From Apostichopus japonicus (lineage: Eukaryota > Echinodermata > Holothuroidea > Aspidochirotida > Stichopodidae), in contig NC_092570.1 of assembly GCF_037975245.1 (NCBI RefSeq), forward strand, positions 3,121,501 through 3,185,500: DNA of 64,000 nucleotides, written 5' to 3'. Both the position numbers and the translations under genes were made by a program. Shown here piece after piece: positions 1 to 12,900 of the stretch. Position 1 is the first letter of the stretch, and every line of letters starts with the position of its first letter. The notes beneath the pieces were generated by a model. The model was not told the origin of the DNA, ran no database searches, and was given only the letters and a program-made list of their open reading frames with translations.

Positions 1-837
1 CAATAATTTAATTTTCAGTTGATATCATAGTTTCGTTTAAACGTTCATCAGGTTTTATTAAACGTTTAAACGATGTTTCGTTCGTTTACACGTTTAAACG
101 TGTAAACGGCACAGCACTACTTACTATCGCATAAAATTTCCCGTTTACCGAAACTGTTTTCATGACATCATTTGATATTGCATTTACTTACATGACAATG
201 TTGTTCTATCATAAAAAATTATGGACGAAATAAGTTGGCAACATTTTTTTTTTCTTTGCTATAATGTACTCAAAAAATACTCTTCAACATATTAGTGTCT
301 GACACATATCTGCTAAAAGCCAAATTGAATCACTAACACTGGCTGCTAAGTAACAACTTTTACAGTTAAAATATCTGATATTATAACTATCATTTCTTGG
401 ATAAAAAGTAGATCGTTCAAATATAGCAGTACCTGAATAAACTGCTTTAAGTACGTGATTAGGTCTTAGTTATTGTTTCAATGCAATCACAAATTTCTTT
501 GAGCAGATGAGTGAGAGAAGGAACCAATGACATGGCGAATTGTAATTGCCTGCTGAACACATCACGAAAGTAATCATCCAAATTTGCTTAAGAACAATCA
601 CCTTGTGAAAAACAATTTGACTGTCCACGTTCAAACTAACCCTCCCTGCTCCTCTGCCCGACTCCACCCTCTGCCCCACCCCACCAATCCCCTCCTCTGC
701 CCCACCCCACCCTTAGTGGGTGAGCCATGCCACAAAATATCACAGGTATGTTTAACTTCCTTTGAGAGGTAAAATCTAAGCTGATTTCAGGAATTGAACT
801 AAAGACATTGTATTTCAATGATGATAATAATTTTCAC
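1..837. other. SAP130 final intron (part)
   Basis: Noncoding sequence after the last visible exon. It has a palindrome-rich stretch at 30-110 (repeated CGTTTAAACG words) and a pyrimidine-rich tract at 641-712. I found no last exon of SAP130 on the minus strand here. Confidence 0.6.
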
Positions 838-951
838 CTGCACAAGCTCATAAACTGTAGCTGTTTCAGTATCGTCCTCCATCTTCTGTAATGATCCCAG
901 ACCTCTCTTCATGTCTTCTATTTCATCGTGAATCTCTTGTTCTAGAGCCGT
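838..951 (-). CDS. SAP130: SAP130 penultimate exon
   Basis: Encodes TALEQEIHDEIEDMKRGL and DDTETATVYELVQ, aligned with human LEHDVYERLTNLQEGI and DDDLHRINELIQ. Donor GCAG/GTGAAA, phase 0. About 50 further residues would complete the protein, and nothing resembling them was found below this point. Confidence 0.9.
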
Positions 952-3900
952 CTACAGAGGGAAATAGATCAGTTTAGTATGTAACTCAATGTATGGGGTG
1001 ATAATGGTAACAGGTCAAAGGTCATGTAAGATAAATGTCTACACTATTAGCACATACATTGTCATTGTAGGGAAAACTATATGCGGTTGTTAATCTAACT
1101 AACTTAATGACATCAGAATGGAGTAATGTCAAATGTCATGTAAGATGAATGTCCACGCAGCCAGCACTGTAAAGCAAAGGGACTTTATTAAATAAGCTGT
1201 TTCATCAAATAAGGTGATGAGATTATAACAGTCAAAGATCAAGTAATGTGAACGTCCACACTCTATGCAGAGGGAATAACCAGTAAGCAGTTTCATTCAA
1301 CTGAGGCAATGAGAAGATACTCTTATGAATTCAAATGTCATTTGAGAATAAATGTTCACATTGCAGACAATATTCAATGTTTTCTTCATTAACTCAACTC
1401 GTAATGTGATAAATGCAATTGAAGTTGATGGTCAACATTTCACAGTGGCAAGCTGAGTGAAATATAGCCAGCTGTGCGAAGTCAAAGGTCATTTGAGAAA
1501 GAGACTCCAACCAGATAGTATTGCTATTAGCTTAAGACATGGATGACTTTTTAACTCACAAGGTCCTCAAATTGTCCAGAAATATGTTTGATCTTCCAGC
1601 CTTCTGTCTTTTTGATGATTCCTCGTTGATTAGCAATCTCATGAATGGATACCTTTTTCTCGTCTGTAAACAGAAAGCAGTGGAAAATCCCAATATGAGA
1701 AGAATATAATTTAGAAGAATGATTGAAATGTAGCAACCCTGCATCATTCAAGTTTCTTAATATGAATCTTTCTTGATCAAAAACGAAAGGTCAAAAGGAT
1801 GTTTAGTCAGTCGGTTAGTCCTGAAATCTAATAGCTTCATTGTTTATATAATCTACTTCCAAATAGTTTATGACCTTGAATACCAATACTTCCAAGCTAC
1901 CAAATTTTTCCAATTGCTATGGAATACTTGATGAAAGTTCTTTCCAGTGACCACTGTACTTTTATAGTAGTATTACCTTTTAATATATATATATATTCCC
2001 ACTAAACAGGATCAAACTATGGAACATCAAATTCTACCCTTCTCAGCAGAACTCAGAAATACAAAAAACTCTGTGTTCATTTGATATAGAAAGGGCTGCC
2101 CATGTGACTAGTTGCATGTGTGCAACTTTACGCCTTTAAAGCCTTCCAATTAATTGACGTCTTTAAAGTATATTTTGCGAACACAAAACACTTTCTTACA
2201 AGAAAGTTACAGCACTTATACGGCACCACAATATCATACTTGCATTTTAGGCCTATGCAGCCTGATCTTTCACTGCTGTGAACTAAGGCTAGCACACTAG
2301 GTGGTCCTGGCTATTTATAGATTAGTTGGAAAGTCTGTAGAAACTATATCAGTCAACCGTTATTGTTAAATGGTGTGATGTCCATTGTGTAATTATGGAC
2401 CAATCACGTGTTGCTTGATTCTTTCAAGTATGAAAAAGTTCTGTTAATTTTTGATAGACCGTTCCATTAATTTTGAGTGGGTGAGAGGGTGGTCAAGTTA
2501 TGAGTTAAAGAGTACAAAGGCTTTGCTGCATTTCAAGTGTGCAAGTATGCAATGCCGAGAGCATCCTTGGGCTATACAGTAGAGTGTGCATGTGTACAAG
2601 TTAATGAACGCAGTGGAACAAAACTTTCTCAGGCTGGAATAGTAACAAAGTTTACACTTGAACACATCAAGAAGAGAATATCACCAAATGATGAAATTAA
2701 GGAAGAATGCACATGAAATTTTTCCTCTCTTTCGTTAAGTCAAATAAAATTGTCACTGAAAATGGTGAGCGATGTTAGTGACTTTACAAATATCCTGATC
2801 TGGTAGTGACGGATTCGACCGGGTAGTATTTTTTTGGTCGGTCCCTCGGGTTTCCGTTCCCACCACTAATTCAGATGACGCAAACACCCATTGGGGCTTG
2901 CAACTCATTCCATTTGACAATCCATTTTTAACAGTGAAACTGAATTTGACTAAACACAGCTTTTCATCACTTACCCTTTGGTTTAACATCTGTGTATCTT
3001 TCAAAGTGGTTGAGGGCAGGCTTCCAACTACAAGTACTTTTATAGGCATCCATTAACCTGGGACATGTCCTCTTAACATAATGAACAACTTTCATATGCT
3101 CAGCTGTGAAAATGGAACGAGAGACAATGGAAATGTTGTAATTACATCATAACATAGCACAGAGGATTTAATCTCAAGCCCCTTATCTGGGCAGCACCCA
3201 TCAGAGGTAGGTAGTAGCTATTGATAGGGAATACCATGAGAATACAGAATTAGCACTCAGTTTGGGTGATTGCAGAAACTGTAGTTAAGAAACAGTAAGT
3301 AATTTATGTACAGTAATAGCCACTTAAGTATAGTAACAGTACACTAACAGTCACTTAAGTACAGTAACTGTATGCTAACAGTTACTAAGGTACAGTTACA
3401 CTTAACCAACACAGACTTAAGTATAGTAACAGTACACTAACAGTCATGTAAGTACAGTAACAGTCACTTAAGTACAGTTACAGTAAACCGACACTGACTT
3501 AAGTATAGTAACAGTACACTAACAGTCACTTAAGTACAGTAACAGTGCAGTAACAGTCACTTAAGTACAGTTACAGTAAACCAACACTGACTTAAGTATA
3601 GTAACAGTACACTAACAGTCACTTAAGTACAGTAACAGTGCAGTAACAGTCACTTAAGTACAGTTACACTTAACCAACACAGACTTAAGTATAGTAACAG
3701 TACACAAACAGTCACATAAGTACAGTAACAGTGCAGTAACAGTCACTTAAGTACAGTAACAGTGCAGTAACAGTCACTTAAGTACAGTTACAGTAAACCA
3801 ACACTGACTTAAGTATAGTAACAGTACACTAACAGTCACTTAAGTACAGTAACAGTGCAGTAACAGTCACTTAAGTACAGTTACAGTAAACCAACACTGA

Positions 3901-6900
3901 CTTAAGTATAGTAACAGTACACTAACAGTCACTTAAGTACAGTAACAGTACAGTAACATTCACTTAAGCACAGTTACAGTAAACCAACACTGACTTAAGT
4001 ATAGTAACAGTACACTAACAGTCACTTTAGTACAGAAACAGTACAGTAACAGTCACTTAAGTATACTAACAGTACACTAACAGTCACTTAAGTACAATAA
4101 ACCAACAGTGACTTAAGTACAATAACAGTAAAAGCCTACAACCACATCAACCCAATTAGCTACTCCTTTACCAACATTTCTGACCGTTTCGAAATTGCCA
4201 TCGCAACTTGTGTTTTATTAAATGAATTTCTCTTAATATAACAATTAATTGTGATTGCTCCTAATACCTAAAAACAATGACAACAACGGCTGCCAGATGC
4301 CGTTTCAGGAACAAATGTCAACTTCCAGCCATGTTTCTGACTCTTTAAAAAGTGCTCCCCTTCCTTCACCCAACCCCTAGACCACCCTTGCACCTACTTT
4401 TTGACCACTCTGACGTCGCTCCGCTGGCAGCATTTAGTTGTTTTCCTGGTCTGTGCCTACCTTTCATAGCTCTCCGATATTTCTTGACACTTTTATAAGA
4501 GACTCTCGGTTTGGTTTCTACTTCTTCGTCTGTGGATGGATCTTGCATAATATCCGGGTGCTCTGTGGCTGCCCTGTAACATTACGGATACAGACTTGGA
4601 AGATGAATTTAGATATGTACCCTGGCTTACAAAAGCATCAAATACTCGAGCTATACTGACATATCAGCACACAGCGTCAAAGGCATACACTTATCAAGCA
4701 TGCCTTGAAAAGACTTGATCAAGTCCAAACATGTCATCATTGTGCCATTTTGTGCATCAATTAATTGTTGTATGTTTTCCTTATTTACATATGGTTAATT
4801 CTGTGATAGAGATGGGACTTTCCTAATGCTAAATCTTAATAAAACTGAACATCTTACCATGGCTTAATGATTATACTGGTTGCAGTGTCAACACTGTAAA
4901 ATTTCAACCTTGAAAATTAGAAAAGCAAAACAAAAAGAAAGTAAAAGGTTTTGGATTCTAAGGGTAGTATGACATCACATATTTACAAAACCTCAACCTA
5001 CAGAACAAAACTTTTAAAGATATGACAGATCGCAAAAGATGGTATTTGTTCGTAACAAAGATCTGTCCCATAGCCCAAAGATGAGTTGGGTCTGTGCCAT
5101 CTTTAAGTATAAAGCATTACAGGTACAGTCTCAGCAGATGAAACTGTTTAAAGTCATAATGGCATAAACCATAACTATTTTAAAGGCACACTTTCATCCT
5201 TTCAACAGGTCAGAGGGCTAATCATCAAAAGGAAGCCAAAAATATGATGCTTAAATGAATATTACATGAACTAAGAGCAACCTCAGAACTTCCTGATGTT
5301 AGTTTCAAGTGAAATGATTATATGTAGCATACTTTATTTAAAGTACCAGGGATAACACAAAGAACAGTAATCTTAGAGTACAGTGGTCATGGGGAGACAT
5401 GTAAGCCAGAATCGACGTATCGTTACATCTTGAAGGAGAGGAGGGTGAACGTACTTGAGATCCTGTTTCCGTTGTTTCTTCCTCGGTGAGGGTGTGCCCT
5501 CTTCTACCAGCTGCGACGGTATCGGTAAAGCGTCGTTACTGTTGGAATTCTGTGTACCTTCGTTTGACGGTCCATCCGGGTCCGGTTTGATCTTGACCGA
5601 CCCGACAGACGAAGGGGCCGTGTCGGTACTGGTTTCAGATGCATTACTCTCTGCTGACTGTTGGCTGTTTGGTAATGAGTCACTGCAAGAAACAACACAG
5701 AGGAAACGTAAGAGGAAAGGTAAAATGGTATCTCAAAGGGTAACTCTATGACAGAGGCAGCCAAACTTAATGCATCACCAATGGAACTTGTTTTCCTCTT
5801 CTTTTTTTTATCACTTGCCATTCTACATATTCTCTGCCTTATTTCTTTGCAGTATGTATTCATTATGTGTCAATATAGTCATCTCCACATTAAGGCATTT
5901 TGTTTTTCTTCTTTGTGACTTTTCACACTTATCCTTCTTGGCCTTATATGCCTTATACGGGCTCAAGGAACAATTGTGACTTTCTACTTTGAACGTGTCT
6001 TACCCTCATTAGCCGTACCTTAAGAACGAATAATAAGAACAAATATTTTTTTATTTTGAAAGAGATGGGGGGGGGGGTGGGGTGGGGTGATTGAATTGTT
6101 TATGGTCAACTGGTATGGGACTTTGGGGTGGGGTGATTGAAATGTTTATGGTCAACTGGTATGTGACTGGAATAGTAATTCTAGGGCAATAGTTTCAATT
6201 CAATTTTCACCCAAAAAAATCTTTGCTCTTTCCATTTGTTTCCAAGTTTCCATTTGTTTACTAAATTACTCATTCATTCCAAATATCAAAGTGGTCAAAC
6301 TGTTCTCTGAGAAAAAATATAAAATAAATCACTATGACAACTGTCAGGTTAGGCACATTCTCTATGATATGTTCACAGTGATACCTCAGTGATAACATTT
6401 AATAAGTCAGTACATTTTGCCACCACAGAAAACCAGAGGATTTATAACACAATACAGAAAGGAAATTTATACCTGGGAGATGAAAAAAAAAACCTCTCAA
6501 GGTTATCCGTCGTTAAAAGTGAGAGGTAGATGGCACAGGGAAGGTTACATCAATGATTATAAGTAAATATGAAAGAATGTTTTGTTAGCACCTCACTGTG
6601 ATCTATACAGGTTGTGGGATACGAGCATTAAGATAATTTTACATCGTATTGCACCTTAGCGTGCAGAAAGACAGCACTAAAATGCATCGGGGTAAATTTC
6701 CGAAGTAAACTAGAAGTGACTAGCTGCATGTTTGAGAAAAGTCAAGGAGACTAGTAGTAACAACCAGGCTGGAAGGAAGATAGCATGCTAACTCAACTTT
6801 GTGCTCAAGCCCAACCAAATGAAACAAAAGTAAGTGCCTATATGTCCAAGGAAACATTCTGACAAGTGGGAGAAATATGTGTGGGGGGAGGGAGGGGGAG

Positions 6901-9900
6901 GGGGGACAGGTGTAGCATGAGTGGAAGTGCATCATTCTTGCAATAAATTAACTAAATAAACATTTAAACAATTCTACTCTTTAGAATGATTTTCCACAAC
7001 ATTTTTTCGTTCATGGGAAACAAGTACTAATTTCTTTTCCCTTTGCAGATATTGGCAAGAGAGGCATCATTTATGAAACCATCATGACAGCTTGTCCTAT
7101 TGGGACTGGTTTCTTGCAAACAATTAATTTTAAAACAATTACACACATTAGAAGTTAGTTACAAAGCTCTTTATGGTTCACGTTACAATGAAATATAACA
7201 ACGGGATGAACAAAAAAAATTATGCACACAGAAACAAATTATAAAGATGGATCAGTGGTAGATGAAGGTGACATGGGGAGGGAGGTGGGGGTAAGGAGGT
7301 GGGGGGGCAAATCAATACCCAAAACTGAAAGACAGTAACAGTTAACACTTGAGTTTGCGATATACAGCTAGGGTGAGTTTATAGATGGTACTAGTGGTAA
7401 GTGGTGTTAAAATGAAAAAATTGTTGAAACCCTGACTCTCATAATCGGCTGTGGCTGAAAACACCAAAAGTAATGACAAAGATAAATACAGTGTTAAAAT
7501 TGGTGGCAAAATTGAATTTTAAGGGCGTGGATGTGCCGACCCCAGTACCAACCTTTCAAGTTTGTTGAAATTAAGACCTCTTTTGAAGCTGAGGAGAAGA
7601 CAGATGTAAATTAACCATGTATTTTGCAAAACACCAATTTTGTTTTTGCAAACTTCAAAGTTTTGGATTACGTCAGGATGAATCAAGTGCACTTGAAACA
7701 AACTGAACGCAGACCTCCTGTTACTTCAAAGGTATGAGGACAAAAACCCTTGTAAATTTGTCATCGCTAACAATTATTCAATGTTAAAGTAGATGGCACT
7801 TTCATGTTACACGGGAAGCTAAATTTCTCTTAGCTTTTGCATCAGATGGCTAGGCCGATCAACATTGTCTGCACTTGGGGAGTTACTTTCTCAATCGGAA
7901 AAGCAGTAGACAAGTTTTAGATTGCTACCGGGTGAAACCATATTATACTTTAGAAAGCTAGAAATCAAACCAAAGATTTAGCTAATAGGACTTATCACTT
8001 CCATTGGAACGATTACCTTCCCCTCAAAACAATAGCATATGTTGAATGATAATTCTGATGCCTGCTGTTTAAACTAGTTCCAGAAATCTGACTTCCTTTC
8101 CTTTCTATATATAATGGTACATTATATACTGTGTTATTTTTTAATAATATTGGCTAGGTAGAGAGTTTGCAGTTGTCGTGGTAACGAATGGTCACTTATT
8201 TAAATCACAGACTGTTTCTTTTTTGCACCAATTTGAGATGTTAGTGAATCACAATTATTCAGCCTCATCTTTGATCTTTGACACTCGACTCAAGTAATAA
8301 TAGTGAAACAAACAGCAATCAGCTAAAAACTGCAACAGAACCAAAAAAAAACAGCAAACTTTAAAAAAGTAAGACACTAGCAATGATAACGCAGAGAATG
8401 AGGGCATGACCGTAAACGGTTTTCACGATTTTCTCGGCGGACTTACTTTGGTTTAGGAGAGGCATTTGGTGTTAGCTGTTGCCTCATAACGTCCACTTTT
8501 GAGGCCGGGCTGTCTGGTCGACCCAGATGGGAGCTATTAAGAGTAGAGATTGGATGTCTCCTGAAAGCAGAACTACAAAATGGAAGAGAGATCAAACATT
8601 AAAAAAAATGTAAAAGCAAGAAGGTTTAATGGGTTATACTGCTAGTTGCAAATACAAATGTTTAGAGAGAAGAAAATATATACAAACAGGCTATGATTAG
8701 AGTGGAGTGTTACCATATTTAAGATTCAGAAGCATTGTAACAGCACAATGATTTGTGCAAATAGCACCATACATGAAACAGAGTTCCTGCACCATAAGGA
8801 AAATAAAATTCCCAAGACTTTTCTACAACCTTTTTGTGACCATTTCAGGACCAACTTAGTACAAAACCCAAGGTCCAGTTCAACAAAGAAATTGTCGCTC
8901 CATGCAGCGCCCAAAGTAGAGACGAAACAATGAAACAAAGCAATAACATATTTCATTCTTTAATGAAGAACAGACACCAAAGTCATTGATTGTTTTACTT
9001 CTTTGACCTTGACTTAACTAAAAACTGGCACAGAAAACTAGCTGTATGAGAGTGCCAAAATTTCGATGAAAATGTTAAAATTAAGTAAAAGACAGGATCA
9101 TTAACTAAAGAGAGGATCGTAGGAGTAAGCTACAGCTTCCTACATACACAGAGTTCTACCATACTACTGTAACAAAATATCCAATGACTTTTCCAGGCCA
9201 CAAGAACCCTGATGAAATAACAAAAGGACATGATTTGTGTGAATTGAAGTAAGAGGGTGAACTGAGCGTTACCTTTCAGATGCACGTTTCCTGAGAATAC
9301 TGGGTCTTGGTGATGCACCACTATTTGGTACAGCTGTTGGAGAGTCACTGGTAGGGTTGGGCCCCACCTGATTCAAGGATCCGGTAACATGGGTCCCATC
9401 ACCTGTGTGACCTACGGATAAAAAGTTGGTTTCAAATTGATCGGTTTTACTGCAAATATCGGGTGGTGGTTTTTTTCATACATATGTCATTTGTGATGCA
9501 TCCATGAATAATTCCATTTTGTGCTTTCCTCTAGAGAACAACACTTTCCCATGGAATTACTGTGCACCTCCCTTGCTGCATTCTGGCGTTTTGATTCATT
9601 TGTTTCGGTGTCATGTAGTTTAGAATCACAGATAAAACCTGCAGTTCAGAGTGGAGAATTTTATAGTGCCATTAAATGTTACATCGGTCAATCCATGCCA
9701 AATCAACAGAGGCCTCCACGTTGACCCTCTCCGAATCGCCTGAAATTTATATGGTGTCTTGCCACATGTCTCAAGGGATGGAACTGGTTAAAAACCTGGG
9801 TTGCTAGGATACAGCCATGCCTAGCAACCAAATCCAGGTTTTTTTTTTGAGTAAGGACAGTTGGACAAGGATCCTATGAAATTAAAACTCAAACATGCAT

Positions 9901-12900
9901 TTGTTTGTGAATATAGAACACACTCAAAGTAGGGCCATAAATCTCATTTTCTGCCATTTTAATCATTGTTACGAAAAATTGAGACCGTACATTTTCCTCA
10001 AGATTAGCTAAATTAGAAGACTGTTCACATGTCTTCCACGATATCTGCAATATCAGACATAAAATACTTTACATACAATTTCAGGCAATTCTAAGAAGGT
10101 CGTCATGGAATCGACCCAAATATCTGTTGATTTGGCATGGATTGACCAACATACATATTTGGCTTACCCAGTGCTGTTTAATTGTTTTTTCTTGGCCATT
10201 GCATTGAAAATTCTACGTTGTCTTTAATTTATTAACAAATAATAGCGCTATAATATGTCAAAAAGCAACATACTCTTGCTTATATTCCTTTTGAATCGTC
10301 TTCACTGTTGTTAAAACATAAATAAACAATTTAAACAATTTTTTTTTGGAATAAAAAAAAATTTAAAAAATGAAATCTATTGGATTGGAGAATATTTTCT
10401 TTCTTAACAATGTTAATGCATGACACTCATGAAAAGAGAGAAGAAAATGACCTAATTTACCATCGGCAGCGGTCTGGACGCCAGTCGCCAAGCCCATCGT
10501 CATTGGATCAATCATCATGGCAAGAGGGTAACGAATGGACGTTGCATTAGGATGGCCGGCTACCGTTGATAACGGTGCCGATGTAGTCACGTAAGGATAC
10601 CTCGGATGGCCATCTGTTTTATGTCAAAAAGAAGAAGAAAAAAAAGTGATTTATATGAAAAGTTGGAATTGTCTGCGACAGAGGTAAACTTCATGTGAGT
10701 CTACCGTTGATTTAATTCCCTGTAATAGTGAGAGAACTGTTGTGACATCATTCCTACCTAAAAGGAGAGACACTTTTGTTTTGCTCTCAAGGTTTCGGAT
10801 GGATCTAAACCAGATCTTATAAGACAATACAGTTTGATAAGGCAAGTCAAGCAAAAAAAAAGAAACAAAAATTCCCCTGGCATACTGAACTTAACCCACT
10901 TGAGTACTGAAATAATTATATATATATATTATTATTTATATTTGAATGACTTTTATTTAGTAGCATACCAGACTGCACAAGATTGAAAAATTATTGAGCT
11001 AAATGAGCCAAACAAGACCATTGTTTTTGGTTTTGCACATTTTCTTAGGCAATGATTATGACTGACTAGTCTCCATGACAACACAATACTGACTGAAGAT
11101 CACTGACCTTGGGCACCCCTCATCCCGGAGTTTTGAAGCGGTCCATATTGATAAGGCTGCAGCATCGGATACCCTGGCAAGTGAGAAGAAGAGAAGAAGA
11201 ACTACGTAGAATTTTCACAACTGACTCGGGCCACCATAAACTTTTTCATATATAAATAATTACAACCTATGCCCTTCAGCCACTATTTAACAATTTTAAA
11301 ATTATGTGGAGCTTCCATGTGGCCCAACAGTTGGAAGGAGTTATGTGGAGAGTTTTTTTCACTCTGCAAAATGTGAACACAAATTAAAGAAAGGAATAAA
11401 GAAAAGAACAACAAAATCAAAATCAAAACACATGAACACAAACAACCAACCAGCTCTAAAATGCTGGAAAAAAAGTTCAAACACATGGGAGCATACCGAA
11501 AAGTTCCTGTGCAAAGTTGTATCTGTTATGGGCATGATGAAACGGTTGCTGCGTGGAGATGACCGTGTGAGGCGGAGGTCCGTGCTGCCGGTTGTTGTGA
11601 CCAGGCCCCGTGGACAAGTTTTGCAAGGTGGGTGGGAGGATGGGAGCTCTGTTGACAGACTGCTGCATCGGCTGAAAGGAATTTGTTGGGGCTGAGGTGG
11701 TGTCCGTACCGGTGGAGACTGGAAGCCGTACCCCGCTGGTGATCACTCGGGCGTTACCCCCGTGCTGCAGCTGCTGAGGTGGAGGTTGTGTCTGCTGTTG
11801 ACGTGGATACACCTTGGCTGTAAAAGAATAGCCACATGGGGTATAACTGTATAATAGGGCGTAGACAGGGGGTCTGCATATGGGGGGCCACATGGGGTAT
11901 AACACTATAACTGTATACACAGGGCGTAGACAGGGGGGTCTGCTTATGTTGTACGATGAAACAGGGCTTTGGACTTCCCCATTAATCAGAATTTGTGAAA
12001 GTCCATCTACAACAAACATTACAAAGTTTATTTGCTTTGAATTCTTGTAAATGTCATTTGTCAGCATAAAAGATTGTTCTCTCATACCTAATACAAGGAT
12101 ATAAATAGAATAAACAGAAACTGAAACAAAGGTACCACAGATATATCGTTTTTAACAGATTTGTCAGGATATGATATCAATTTGGAAATTTCCATTTTTT
12201 TTAACAGTTCCATTGTATATATAAGTGAGTCATGGCAAAAACTTGTAGCTCCATTTGTAGCTCCAAAGTTCTTGCATCCAAATAATAAGAAAACATATAA
12301 GCAACACAAGAAATATTGTCAAAAAGCTAGGTTTTTTTTTTTTTGGTCTTGAGGGTAAGGGATTTCTTCAGATTGCAGGAAGACACAACAGAGAGTTTTC
12401 CCTTTTAACCTTTAGTTGTCTAATGTCTGTTGAATCAAGGAATGCCAGACCATTTTTAAGTTCAATGAAAGTTCAGACGTTCAAATCAAGGACAGACGTA
12501 TTCCTTAGACTGCTTCTTCATCAATATGTAGGAAATCAACCATACTCTGAGAATCTACTCAAGCAGTGCCAGGGAGTGATCAAACATTTTCTGATAACAA
12601 GGATGATCATTTGAATTTGCAAAATGTACACAGGGTCAGAAGGAAACCCTACAAAACCAAACTACTAAGTTGATCTACAGTGTAGGTCATGAACCTAACA
12701 AATAAGGGCAAGCCAGCCATGGGGGGGGGGGGGGGCATCAAAAGTTGAAACCCAGTTGACAGGGAGAAGACCATCCTTTTACAACTTTGTTAAATGCTAT
12801 TTGACTTGATTTGCTGGCACTTATTCAATGATTTACCACACTAATCTAGCAGCTCAAGGTATGTGGGACTTCAAATCGATGCTCGGGTTCACCTCGGCCT

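Noticed and set aside
1-120. CGTTTAAACG palindromes as an origin or att site
   Set aside because: Simple AT-rich palindromic words in an intron; nothing supports a specific function.
470-679. Minus-strand frame as a possible last SAP130 exon
   Set aside because: No resemblance to the conserved SAP130 C-terminus in any phase, so the last exon is placed off the window.
5504-5863. 119-codon minus-strand frame
   Set aside because: It reads through the acceptor of the SAP130 exon at 5455-5682 in another frame; its upstream half is intron.
11477-12085. 202-codon minus-strand frame
   Set aside because: Only 11497-11817 is exon; the rest is intron kept open by a tandem duplication.
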